This document shows, piece by piece, positions 8,247 through 16,523 of a DNA stretch of 64,000 bases. The position numbers and the translations under genes were made by a program. Where the stretch lies: the NCBI GenBank assembly GCA_013388895.1, contig JACAEK010000056.1, positions 1 through 64,000 of the forward strand. The letters run 5' to 3'. Position 1 is the stretch's first letter. Each line of letters begins with the position of its first letter. A model generated the notes under the pieces. The model searched no databases. It was not told where the DNA came from and saw only the letters and a list, made by a program, of their open reading frames with translations. This DNA comes from Candidatus Bathyarchaeota archaeon. GTDB lineage: Archaea; Thermoproteota; Bathyarchaeia; Bathyarchaeales; Bathycorpusculaceae.

Positions 8247-8340
8247 GTGAAGACCTTGTGAAATTAACTTGCTCGTGTCTCTTTTCAGCTTCTTTTTGCT
8301 TTTCTTTCACGTTTTTCTGTACTTTTTCTGTGAAGATGCT

Positions 8341-8362
8341 ACCCCTTGCTTTCCACTGGAAA
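8341..8362 (-). promoter_or_regulatory. Origin recognition box (ORB) 2
   Basis: On the minus strand this reads TTTCCAGTGG, AAAGCAA, GGGGT. It is a near-perfect match to the archaeal ORB consensus, with the same 7-base spacing as ORB1 and opposite orientation. Confidence 0.8.
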
Positions 8363-8557
8363 TATATCCACAATGCTGCCTTATTGCGCTTTTGACTTCT
8401 GAGAAGACTGTGATGCTCGTAACTTCTAAACATCTACAATTTCGCCTTCTTTTTGCCTTTTTTACCTATTTAGACCCTTTGGTTTTTTGCGTTTTCACCA
8501 TAAACTCTATAACCTGTGAACTGCAATTTGTGAACACCAACTAGGTGCAAGCTGTCA

Positions 8558-8989
8558 ATGGCAACTAGGAAAATGCGTGTTGAAGTGTTCGATGGTGAAG
8601 GCAACAAATATACTGTGTCCTTTGAAGGACAGATCAGTAGAGAAAAGGCAATCCGGCTTTTAGAATTGGTGGAATTATTAGGTGGGGTGCCAAGTAGCGA
8701 AGGAAACGTCGCAGTCACTCAGTCAACTTCAAATAATGACATTTCGAAATATGAAAGAGTTCGCGCACTGATTCGCAAACACTTCCCCTTGGTTTGGTTT
8801 TCCTCCCGCGATGTCCAGCCGGTCTATGAGCAGGAATATAAAGAACTAATAAGTCTTAGCACTGTAGGAACTTACCTTGCCAGAATGACAGACAAGGGAT
8901 TCCTCGTGAAAGTTGGCTCCCCTAGAAGTTTGAAATATAAATTGACAATTAGCCTGCCTCAAGCCACGCTTAAACATCAGATATTATGA
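8558..8989 (+). CDS. Conserved-looking hypothetical with C-terminal winged helix
   Basis: This 143-residue protein has an N-terminal beta-hairpin-like segment (MRVEVFDGEGNKYTVSFEG) and a linker. Its C-terminal half is winged-helix-like, with KYERVRALIRKHFP, a helix-turn-helix around LISLSTVGTYLARMTDKGFL, and a wing RSLKYKL. It sits between the probable origin and the NurA-HerA pair, on the same strand as them. Operator-like inverted repeats lie just upstream, so autoregulation or control of nurA-herA is plausible. I do not recognise the family. Confidence 0.6.
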   Translation: MATRKMRVEVFDGEGNKYTVSFEGQISREKAIRLLELVELLGGVPSSEGNVAVTQSTSNNDISKYERVRALIRKHFPLVWFSSRDVQPVYEQEYKELISLSTVGTYLARMTDKGFLVKVGSPRSLKYKLTISLPQATLKHQIL

Positions 8990-9075
8990 TACGACTAGGT
9001 CACAAAAAGATAATAAATGAATTATTCTCATCTTATGGTGTGACAACATAAGAATCTTTATGGGACGCGCTCTTA

Positions 9076-10086
9076 ATGGAAGCCAAAATTAAAGAAGATT
9101 TAGTTGATATGGAAAAGAAATTTGTCTGGTACGTGGAAAAAGGGCGAGTTGCTGGTCCTGCTGAGGTTCATGAGGAACCGATGATTGCTCTTAAGCCAAA
9201 CCTCGACAGTATAAAACCCTTAAAAAAACTAGGCAACTTCAAAGGACAGTTTTGGGCGGTTGACTGTTCTACCAGAACTTTGAAGAGAGCAAACAACTGG
9301 GGCATCTACCTTATGCGCACAACATATGCTGCACTTGAGGGTCGTGATGTTAACTGGAATTACATGGAAAGAATATGTTCAGTAGTAGGGGATGCATATA
9401 CTCGTAGTAATTACTTGACCGACTTTAGAATTGAGTTAGAAAGCCAAATGGCTCTGCAACTTCTAAAGAATGATAGTATGACATACTACGAGTATCCTCG
9501 TAGTATTTACCTCCTCCTAGATGGCGGCGGCTATTTTGGTGGTGAAAGGAAATTTCGTGTGATATTGTATGAGGAAAGTAAGAAAAAGGGCATTAACCTT
9601 TTGGCAATAAGCAAAAATTCGCCCCTACTTCATGATGATAAAGGTCGTGACTTCATTGCTACTACGAGTACACTCTCACCCTATGACATTTGGGTTTACC
9701 ATCCAATTAGGCGAGCTGAGAAAGATCGTAGTCTCTACGGCGACATATCCATAGTAAAGCTGTGCCAGGAAAGCCAGCGCATTTTCCGGTGCGACATTAT
9801 GGATTACCTCACGAGTCAGGATGTAAGTGAAATCTTGTCACCTTTGACTTTTTCCTCTGTAGATCCAAGGTGTATGGGGTATCCAATTGCTCTTTGGCTT
9901 GCTCACGAGTTTTCTGCACCATCTGAATCTATGCTTCTTCATTATCACGACTTGGTTGAGAAGGAACTAGGTGCTGCTGGGCTTTTAGATATTCTTCGCA
10001 GAGAAGAACATACGTGCAGTTTCGCAGATGAAATTCACGGAGTAAGATATGCTTACCAACGGGAGTCTTGGGGTGAATATGTCTGA
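9076..10086 (+). CDS. nurA: NurA-like nuclease
   Basis: This is a 336-residue divergent NurA-domain protein. NurA is an RNase H-like nuclease that resects DNA ends together with the HerA translocase. The visible signs are a first acidic motif FWAVDCSTRT (about 58-67), a second LLLDGGG (about 149-155), and a later SKNSPLLHDD segment. The immediate HerA neighbour starts 8 bases before this gene ends, a strong sign of one complex. The sequence is far from the textbook NurA pattern, so the call leans on the partner. The start is ATG at 9076. Confidence 0.7.
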   Translation: MEAKIKEDLVDMEKKFVWYVEKGRVAGPAEVHEEPMIALKPNLDSIKPLKKLGNFKGQFWAVDCSTRTLKRANNWGIYLMRTTYAALEGRDVNWNYMERICSVVGDAYTRSNYLTDFRIELESQMALQLLKNDSMTYYEYPRSIYLLLDGGGYFGGERKFRVILYEESKKKGINLLAISKNSPLLHDDKGRDFIATTSTLSPYDIWVYHPIRRAEKDRSLYGDISIVKLCQESQRIFRCDIMDYLTSQDVSEILSPLTFSSVDPRCMGYPIALWLAHEFSAPSESMLLHYHDLVEKELGAAGLLDILRREEHTCSFADEIHGVRYAYQRESWGEYV

Positions 10087-11617
10087 ATCAATAGGCTTTG
10101 TGTGTGGAACCGAAGGAGACAAAGTATCTTTCTTCTTGAATCATGGGGTCTCGCTTTCTTATGGGCAAATTGTGAGAATAGATTCGGACGGAAGAAGCTT
10201 CTATGCAAGGGTCGTTAACGCCCAAAGTAGCTCTACTTTGAAGACAATCGAACAACTTCGTGAGGCTGAAGGCAAAGAGGCTTTTGGTCCCTACTCCAGT
10301 TTTCGAAACGTCGAAGCCGTTCTATTCTTAGAAAAAAGAGAAAACAAAATTCGCTCGCCGACTTTCAACCCAAACTATAGAGATAAAGTGTTCACTGCAA
10401 ATGAAGAGGATTGCACTATTCTGAGACTCTTTGGAGAACTTGAAGTAGGTCACCTACGTTCTGGAGAACAACTTCTAGGGTCTGCTGGAATAAATTTCGA
10501 AGCTATACCGTTAATGATGGGCATGTTCGGAATGACTGGTTCGGGAAAAACCAATACTGAATTGATTCTTAATGCGCAAATTATTGACAATAGCCCTCAA
10601 ACAGTTGCGCTTATCTTCGATTTTGCAGGGCAGCTTCTTGAAGGAAAAGGAATTAAACCACAAAAGGGGCTAAAAGATCATCCATTATTTTCTATCAAGG
10701 TTCAATATTATTCTGCAAGAGATAGAAAAATGATTGTTGGCTTATACACAATCACTCCTGAGAAACTAATTACACTCTTTCCCGATTTGGGGGTTCCTCA
10801 ATTTAGGCTTGCTCGAAAACTACACAGAAAAATTGGCAAAGGCTGGATTCAAGAAGTTAGAGAGGTTTATGGTGCTGAAGGCTATGCTGGTGTCGGCCGC
10901 CTCGCAGATTACAAGATGAAACATGTTATAGAGGCTCTATTACTTAAGATATCCTCTCTTTCTCACGACCTTTTCCCATCATCTGACTATAGCTTTGTTG
11001 ACAGCGTCACCCAGAACATAGCTAAGGGGATAACGTGCCTAGTCGACATTTCGGGGATGAGTTCTGATGAACAAAATAAAATCGTATGCCTTACAGCATC
11101 AACAGTGGCCCAACATTATAAGCACATGTGGGAAGAAAACTACGAGGAATGGAAGAAGTTGCCCACCCTTCTCATAACCTTAGAAGAGGCACACGAATTT
11201 CTTGACCCGAACAAATTAAGAACAATATTCTCCGATATTGCTCTAACGTATCGTAAATACCGCGTTGGGCTTAACGCTGTGACGCCTAGACCTTCGCGAA
11301 TTAACTTTGACGTTTTTGCCGAGTTATGGACAAAAGTGATTATGAAGACAGAGCTGCGCAAAGACAGAATTTATCTAACCGAAAACACACCTTACTTGGA
11401 ATACAGCGATACAGAGATAAAAATGCTAGATGTTGGCGAGGCCCTGCTTATATCAGAACCAAAAATCAAGTTCGCCGTACCAATAAAAGTGACCCATTAC
11501 CCCGAATATTTGACCAAAAAAGGAAAAGAAGGCTATGAACTACCTGAATCACAGAATCTTTCAGAAATGGATAAACGCCTAAGGCAACTGAATGAACAAA
11601 AATCTCTTTCTTTATAG
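10079..11617 (+). CDS. herA: HerA-like DNA translocase ATPase
   Basis: This 512-residue hexameric FtsK/HerA-type ATPase pumps DNA for NurA-driven end resection in recombination repair. It has an N-terminal HAS-barrel-like domain (about 1-110), Walker A GMTGSGKTNTE (about 153-163), an IFDFAGQL motif, and Walker B LLITLEEAHEFL (about 360-371). It also has the arginine-bearing YRKYRVGLNAVTPRPS. The C-terminal TKKGKEGYELPES tail resembles HerA. The ATG at 10079 overlaps nurA by 8 bases. No Mre11 or Rad50 genes are nearby. The pair could be housekeeping or part of a defence-type HerA-nuclease set. Confidence 0.85.
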   Translation: MSESIGFVCGTEGDKVSFFLNHGVSLSYGQIVRIDSDGRSFYARVVNAQSSSTLKTIEQLREAEGKEAFGPYSSFRNVEAVLFLEKRENKIRSPTFNPNYRDKVFTANEEDCTILRLFGELEVGHLRSGEQLLGSAGINFEAIPLMMGMFGMTGSGKTNTELILNAQIIDNSPQTVALIFDFAGQLLEGKGIKPQKGLKDHPLFSIKVQYYSARDRKMIVGLYTITPEKLITLFPDLGVPQFRLARKLHRKIGKGWIQEVREVYGAEGYAGVGRLADYKMKHVIEALLLKISSLSHDLFPSSDYSFVDSVTQNIAKGITCLVDISGMSSDEQNKIVCLTASTVAQHYKHMWEENYEEWKKLPTLLITLEEAHEFLDPNKLRTIFSDIALTYRKYRVGLNAVTPRPSRINFDVFAELWTKVIMKTELRKDRIYLTENTPYLEYSDTEIKMLDVGEALLISEPKIKFAVPIKVTHYPEYLTKKGKEGYELPESQNLSEMDKRLRQLNEQKSLSL

Positions 11618-11620
11618 CAA

Positions 11621-12334
11621 CTATGGGTTACTTTCAGCCTTTTTAAGAAGTTTACTCATTTCCTCCTTGACATGATATTTAAACGGAATTTTGCTAGTGT
11701 CCCGCTCTAAATAGCCTCCTTCATAAAGCTTCTTCATCAACCTCGCGGTATGTTCCCTACTGAGCCTAATTTTCTCTTTAATTTCAGGCGCTGTTTTAGG
11801 GCCTTCCAAAGCCAGCATCTCCAGCGCGGACAATTCTGTTTCCGTTAATGGAGCTAATGCTTTTTCTCTTTTTATCGGTATTACCGCTTCAATTTTTGCC
11901 TCGGGGGCAATCAGAGACTGTCGAGCTTGCTCCTCTATTGTAGAAAACTTGACAACTAACGCCTCTTGTGACATGGCGATATCATGCACTTTTCGGTCGA
12001 TTTCATCTAAGCGTTTGACTTCGGTTTCTCTGTTTTCTGTCGCAGTGCTGACTTTACTTTCTAGGTCTGGAATCTTCTTATTTGCTTCTTCTGCATTTTT
12101 CAAAGCATGATCACTTTTCGAGGAAACTGCTTCAACCTTATACGCTATACGCTCCAGCTTGTCAGCTTCCTGCTTGAATTGTCTGTTGAAGCTTAGAACA
12201 ATGTCTTCAACGGCTTCTCTCGCCTTTTCATACTCCTTCTTAACACTTCGCAGTTGCCTATAATACTCCACCGCGGCGCCTGCGGTCACAGCGAGCAGAA
12301 TACCAGCTAGAATCAGCAAAACTTCTTCAATCAA
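11621..12334 (-). CDS. Membrane-anchored coiled-coil winged-helix protein
   Basis: This 237-residue protein has an N-terminal transmembrane helix (about 4-24, EEVLLILAGILLAVTAGAAV). A long coiled coil follows (about 28-150, rich in E/K heptads such as KEYEKAREAVEDIVLSF). The C-terminal winged helix (about 165-225) includes LTETELSALEMLALEGPKTAPEIKEKI, SREHTARLMKKLYEGGYLERD and a wing KIPFKYHVK. A DNA-binding head tied to the membrane could act as a membrane-bound regulator or tether chromosome regions. It converges on herA. TGTGAT repeats lie directly upstream. Confidence 0.7.
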   Translation of the reverse strand: MIEEVLLILAGILLAVTAGAAVEYYRQLRSVKKEYEKAREAVEDIVLSFNRQFKQEADKLERIAYKVEAVSSKSDHALKNAEEANKKIPDLESKVSTATENRETEVKRLDEIDRKVHDIAMSQEALVVKFSTIEEQARQSLIAPEAKIEAVIPIKREKALAPLTETELSALEMLALEGPKTAPEIKEKIRLSREHTARLMKKLYEGGYLERDTSKIPFKYHVKEEMSKLLKKAESNP

Positions 12335-12345
12335 GAGAATCTCCT

Positions 12346-12474
12346 CTGTGATTTACACGTGATAATGTGTGATTCACTCATGTTGCATCACAAATCACAG
12401 TTTGATAGATACGCCATTTAAAGTTTATGGTGCTGACCATAGATAGAAAGTGCATATGACATCACACATCACAA
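12346..12474. promoter_or_regulatory. TGTGAT/ATCACA repeat cluster upstream of the membrane winged-helix gene
   Basis: CTGTGATTT (12346-12354) and AAATCACAG (12392-12400) form a 9-bp inverted repeat around a further GTGTGATTC. ATCACACATCACA follows at 12461-12473. The cluster lies immediately upstream of the minus-strand gene that starts at 12334 and looks like a multi-site operator. Confidence 0.5.
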
Positions 12475-12630
12475 GCTAAAATAAACATGATTTCACTTGC
12501 GCAAAAGCATGATGTAGAAAACTCTTCGTTTTGAGGTTGTTTTCACATTTTCAGTATTTTTTGATGTGAATTATGCCTCAGACTAAATTTGTGTTTGCAG
12601 GTTGCTTACTCGCTCGTGTGATTTGTGATG

Positions 12631-13110
12631 TCACGAAGAGTTTCCTGAAGTATTTGACAGCTGTTTTAGGCATTTTTCGAGCTCTTGTCGCACAATTTCC
12701 ATGGATTTTAAGTGTTCGTTTAGTTCTGCATCTTTGTTTGGCATGTTCTGGTATGCTTCTAAATATTCTTTCAATTTGTTTGCTATTTCAAGGTAGGGGT
12801 CTAAAGCTGTGCTTTCAAAGACTCCTAGGTATCCTAAGAGTAGTACTGTGTAGATGGATTTTATGACGTTTTCTTTTGCCTGTTTTAGTGTTCGATTAAA
12901 GGCACCTCTGCTTATTTTTGCCTTTGTTAGCCGTAATCTGGCTTTTTCATCGTATTTGAGCATTTTGCCTGAGATATTCTCAGCTAAAATGTCAATTAGA
13001 AGAGTTTCAATCTGTGTTTTGGTTAAGTGACTGCTGTGTGAGAGTGTTTGAACAATGGGGTCATTTAATGAGCTTATCAGCCATGGTTGAACACATTCCT
13101 TCAGTCTCAA
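12631..13110 (-). CDS. Hypothetical helical protein (159 aa)
   Basis: I do not recognise a named family. The protein is all-helical. An N-terminal half contains TKTQIETLLIDILAENISGKML, and a helix-turn-helix-like SRGAFNRTLKQAKENVIKSIYTVLLLGYLG follows. The C-terminal half is a likely coiled coil (LEIANKLKEYLEAY to LEKCLKQL). The start is TTG at 13110, preceded by a strong GAGGAGGA ribosome binding site 4 bases upstream. It lies between the repeat cluster and the divergent aminotransferase. A regulatory or nucleic-acid-binding role is only a guess. Confidence 0.6.
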   Translation of the reverse strand: MRLKECVQPWLISSLNDPIVQTLSHSSHLTKTQIETLLIDILAENISGKMLKYDEKARLRLTKAKISRGAFNRTLKQAKENVIKSIYTVLLLGYLGVFESTALDPYLEIANKLKEYLEAYQNMPNKDAELNEHLKSMEIVRQELEKCLKQLSNTSGNSS

Positions 13111-13246
13111 ATCTTCCTCCTCACGGTTTGTCCTTATTGGATACAGTTTCGTATACAGGCTTCGCTCTTAAAGCTATCGAAAAAATGCGATTTTGTTAAC
13201 GCAAACATTTTATTCTCATGCAAGCAATCCATAGTGAGGCATCTCT

Positions 13247-14425
13247 GTGACTCTGAACTTTAAGCCTGCAAATAGGCTGAAACGCATAAAACCCTCTGGA
13301 ATACGCCGATATTTCACTTTAGCCCAAGAAACACCTAATATCGTTAATTTAAGTGTGGGAGAACCCGATTTCACCCCTCCAGAGTATGCGCTTAAAGCTG
13401 GCTGGCAAGCAGCAAAGGAAGGCAAAACTCATTATGCTCCTACGAATGGCATCCTCGAACTTCGGGAAGAACTTGCGCAAAAAGCTTACAGAGATTATGA
13501 TCTCAATTATGATCCTGCCTCGGAAATTTTGGTAACTGTCGGCGGCACTGAAGCAATTTTTTCAGCACTTATGGGCTTAATAAACCCTCGTGATGAAGTT
13601 CTAATTCCCAACCCTGGTTTCGTTTGTTACGAACCGTGCGTTCGTTTAGCAGGAGGCGTTCCAGTTTCTGTTCCTTTACGGTAAAAAAACGGTTTCAAGC
13701 CGTCCATCAGTGATGTGATGTCACTTATCACGAAAAAGTCACGTGTGATAATTCTTAATTATCCGAATAATCCGACTGGTGCCGTTCTCTCTCGTGAAGA
13801 GCTTGCTGCTTTGGCGAAAATTGCTGTTGAACATGACTTGATCGTAATTTCCGATGAGGTTTACGAAAAGATAACATATGACAACACTAAACACTATTGC
13901 ACTGCAACTTTTCCAGAAATGCGTGAACGCACTCTTGTTGTTAATTCTTTCTCTAAAACATACGCCATGACAGGTTTACGAGTTGGATTCATTTACGGTC
14001 CACGAGAGCTTGTTTCTCCTATTTGGCTTGCCCAACAATACATTGTCGCGTGCGTAGACAGTTTAGCACAATACATTGCTTTAGCCGCGTTAAAAGGGTC
14101 ACAAGATTTTGTCAAAGAAATGGTTCGAGAATTCAATCGACGCCGCCATTTGGTTCATAAGAGACTAGGCGAGATTGATGGTTTTAAGTGCGTTCTTCCC
14201 AAGGGCGCTTTCTATGTATTCCCAAATGTGAAAGATTTTGCCATGACTTCCGAAGAATTTGTGGTTTTTCTCGCGAGGAATGCACATGTTGCAACTGTTC
14301 CAGGCTCGACCTTTGGCAATTACGGGGAAGGTCACATAAGAATTTCTTACGCTGCAGCGTATGAACAAATAGAAGAAGCATTAGACCACATAGAAAAGGC
14401 AACCAAAAAACTAGGAAAATCATGA
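13247..14425 (+). pseudogene. Aspartate-family aminotransferase interrupted by an in-frame TAA
   Basis: This is a class I/II PLP-dependent aminotransferase of the aspartate aminotransferase type. Its N-terminal part (13247-13684) includes NLSVGEPDF and VGGTEAIFSALMGLI. Its C-terminal part (from about 13685) includes NYPNNPTGAV, ISDEVYEK and the PLP lysine segment VNSFSKTYAMTGLRVG. Both parts are in the same frame, separated only by TAA at 13682-13684 after PVSVPLR. The open frame continues KNGFKPSISD right after it. Without the stop the protein would be 392 residues, normal for the family. A G-to-T change of GAA would explain it. It could be a real nonsense mutation, readthrough or a base error. 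Confidence 0.8.
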
Positions 14426-14440
14426 CTCCTGATTCTTATT

Positions 14441-15289
14441 TCACAATTGTTCCGCAGAACTTTTCAGTTTGTCAAAGAGTTCAGGTCGCAAATCTTTCAA
14501 AGCGGGTACAAATGTTTCCACAGGCTTTATGTCTTCATAGTTGATATCACACATCACGAAATCTTCTTCATAGTATTTGGCCTGAACAAGGACCTTTCCA
14601 TTAGGTCCAACAAGTCTGCTTCCTCCCCAGAACTGCAGCCCATCTTCTATGCCCACTAAATTCACGTAAGCCAAGAAAGTCGTGTTTTCTACGGCTCTCG
14701 CTAAAGTTAATATTTCAAAAAAGGTTCGCCGAACTGCAGGAGAAGCAGAAATGCACACTATCAATTGAGCACCATTTAAGCGTGTTAACCTAGTTACTTC
14801 TGGAAAGAATATGTCGTAGCATATGATTAACCCTATTTTTCCAAGCTCTGTGTCAAAAACTGCAGTTTGATAACCTGGACGGAAATATCTTTTTTCTTCA
14901 AAAACGCTGTGGGTTGGCAAATACATTTTCCTATATTTCCCGATTAAACCTTTCGGGCCCACTAATACTGCAGCGTTATGAAGCGTTGCCTGTGTTTTTT
15001 CATCTATTTCTGGCATACCAAATATTATATGCATGTTACTTTTTCTGGCAATAGTTTCAATGGTTCTGGTTGCTGGTCCCGGTATAGTTTCTGCAAGTTC
15101 ATATATTTGGTCTCGAACCACGTAACCTGTTAATGTCAGTTCTGGAAAGATGACGAGTTCCGCGCCTTTTTTCTTTGCCTTCAATACATTTTTCTCAATT
15201 TTCTTTATATTTCCAGTTTTATCTCCAAGTTTAGAGTCTATTTGCGCAAGAGCCATTCTGATTTCTTTTTTCATTATTCTTTCCTCCAT
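14441..15289 (-). CDS. Nitrilase-superfamily amidohydrolase, probable NadE partner
   Basis: This 282-residue carbon-nitrogen hydrolase has the full catalytic set: glutamate in FPELTLTGY (about 47), lysine in GKYRKMYLP (about 117), and cysteine in GLIICYDIFFPE (about 150). It starts 10 bases after the end of nadE on the same strand. In many organisms NadE is fused to or paired with a glutaminase of this superfamily. It may therefore supply ammonia from glutamine for NAD synthesis. An independent amidase (for example omega-amidase-like) cannot be excluded. Confidence 0.8.
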   Translation of the reverse strand: MEERIMKKEIRMALAQIDSKLGDKTGNIKKIEKNVLKAKKKGAELVIFPELTLTGYVVRDQIYELAETIPGPATRTIETIARKSNMHIIFGMPEIDEKTQATLHNAAVLVGPKGLIGKYRKMYLPTHSVFEEKRYFRPGYQTAVFDTELGKIGLIICYDIFFPEVTRLTRLNGAQLIVCISASPAVRRTFFEILTLARAVENTTFLAYVNLVGIEDGLQFWGGSRLVGPNGKVLVQAKYYEEDFVMCDINYEDIKPVETFVPALKDLRPELFDKLKSSAEQL

Positions 15290-15299
15290 GTACGTTTTA

Positions 15300-16139
15300 T
15301 TATGGGTTACGTGAGAGTCTTAAATCTGTCCCTATTGTACGATATTCTAATTTCATTGTTAATAGCATCCGCCTCTTGTGTTCTGCAGAAAGCCATTTAC
15401 GTTTTATGCCCTCAACCGTCTTTTCCTCAATGCCTAGCTGTCTAGCAATGTCTTCAACATTCATAAAGTGTTCAAGCCCGTAAAGAATGAGATCTAAAAG
15501 TTCATATTTTATGCCAAGTTCTTTTTCTGCAAGTTGTCCTGGCCACAAGGCAGGCGAAGACGGTTTTGCTATAACTGTTTTTGGTATACCTATGTGCAAC
15601 GCAAGTTTTCGGACTTGTGTTTTGTACAAGTCCATTATGGGCGAAATGTCTGCTGCAACATCGCCCCATTTAGTAAAGTACCCCATCATTGTCTCAGATT
15701 TATCTGAACTTCCACAAACAATCAGGTTAAACTTGTTAGCATAATAATAAAGGTAAATCATTCTGGTTCGTGCCTTCAAGTTGCCCATGCACAGTTTACT
15801 AGCTGGATCAAAATCTGGTATGGACATATAGAACGTTCTTAAAGTTGAGGTGATGTCAATCATTTTCGTTTTGAGGCTAAATTTCTCGGCTACGAGTTTC
15901 GCATGTTTGATATCCTTTGCATTATGTGTTTCTTTTTCAGGTAACATAAGTCCTAGAACTTTCTCTCCGCCTATGGCTAGTGCAGAAAGCGCGGCTACAG
16001 TGCAACTGTCAATCCCTCCCGATAACCCCACAAGTACGCCTTTGGCGCCGCTCTGTTCCACGTAACTACTGATGAACCGTTTTATTTTTGTCACTGCGTC
16101 TTGCCAGTCTAAATCGAGAATGAATGATGCCAATTTCAA
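15300..16139 (-). CDS. nadE: NAD synthetase
   Basis: This gene encodes a 279-residue NH3-type NAD+ synthetase, which adenylates deamido-NAD and amidates it with ammonia. The ATP pyrophosphatase P-loop is GLSGGIDSCTVAAL (about 38-51). NLKARTRMIYLYYYAN (about 120-135) is the classic NadE helix. GSSDKSETMMGYFTKWGD (about 143-160) binds the substrate and pyrophosphate. It heads a two-gene minus-strand unit with the nitrilase-like protein. The length is normal for the ammonia-dependent form. Confidence 0.93.
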   Translation of the reverse strand: MKLASFILDLDWQDAVTKIKRFISSYVEQSGAKGVLVGLSGGIDSCTVAALSALAIGGEKVLGLMLPEKETHNAKDIKHAKLVAEKFSLKTKMIDITSTLRTFYMSIPDFDPASKLCMGNLKARTRMIYLYYYANKFNLIVCGSSDKSETMMGYFTKWGDVAADISPIMDLYKTQVRKLALHIGIPKTVIAKPSSPALWPGQLAEKELGIKYELLDLILYGLEHFMNVEDIARQLGIEEKTVEGIKRKWLSAEHKRRMLLTMKLEYRTIGTDLRLSRNP

Positions 16140-16239
16140 GCTTCTGTATCCTCATTGTTTATGGGTATAGGCAAATATTTAAGGGCAAACATAAAAATAC
16201 TGGTATGGCATGAATTTTACGATATAGAAGGATTTGGAA

Positions 16240-16509
16240 GTGGGGCGAAGAAGGAGAAAAGTTGTTCGCATTCCCAAGAAACGTTTGCCTAGATTCTTCT
16301 CTTGCCCTAGATGTGGAAAAGAAACAGTCAGGGTTGAAATTTTCAGGGAAAATGGTCGAGCCATTGTTGGTTGCAGCAGTTGCGGCTTAAAGCAAGAATT
16401 CCAAGTCAAGCCTGCACAAGGGGAAGTTGACGTTTACTGCATGTTTACCGATGCAATTTATGGAAGCGGCAGAAAAACCTCAGCGACAGTAGAGGGCAAA
16501 GTCGCTTAA
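16240..16509 (+). CDS. elf1: Elf1-like transcription elongation factor
   Basis: This zinc-ribbon protein of about 89 residues has a basic N-terminus GRRRRKVVRIPKK and two cysteine pairs, CPRCG and CSSCG. It matches archaeal Elf1, which rides with RNA polymerase. I chose the GTG at 16240 because the AAGGA at about 16228 is properly spaced from it, while a TTG at 16234 is too close. It is followed by the GGGP synthase gene after 14 bases, so the two probably share a transcript. Confidence 0.85.
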   Translation: MGRRRRKVVRIPKKRLPRFFSCPRCGKETVRVEIFRENGRAIVGCSSCGLKQEFQVKPAQGEVDVYCMFTDAIYGSGRKTSATVEGKVA

Positions 16510-16523
16510 TTAGGCTGGTTATC

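Larger units (their letters stand above)
7829..8557. other. Probable replication origin (oriC) next to orc1
   Basis: About 730 bases without a convincing gene lie between the divergent orc1 and a small winged-helix gene. They hold two clear origin-recognition-box matches in opposite orientation (8147-8167 plus, 8341-8362 minus) and a weaker one (7955-7977 minus). There is also an AT-rich stretch around 8085-8130, a pyrimidine-rich tract at 8275-8330 on the plus strand, and palindromes at 8164-8173 and 8229-8246. Inverted ORBs around an AT-rich core beside orc1 is the known layout of archaeal origins. Short open frames here on both strands look like chance. Confidence 0.75.

Noticed and set aside
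8215-8544. Short open frames on both strands inside the probable origin
   Set aside because: They have low-complexity F/L/K-rich translations, overlap ORB2 and operator-like repeats, and have no domain pattern.
12573-12866. Plus-strand 97-codon hydrophobic open frame
   Set aside because: It lies antisense to the 159-aa gene, which has a strong ribosome binding site and a better protein pattern; the hydrophobic translation is typical of an antisense frame.
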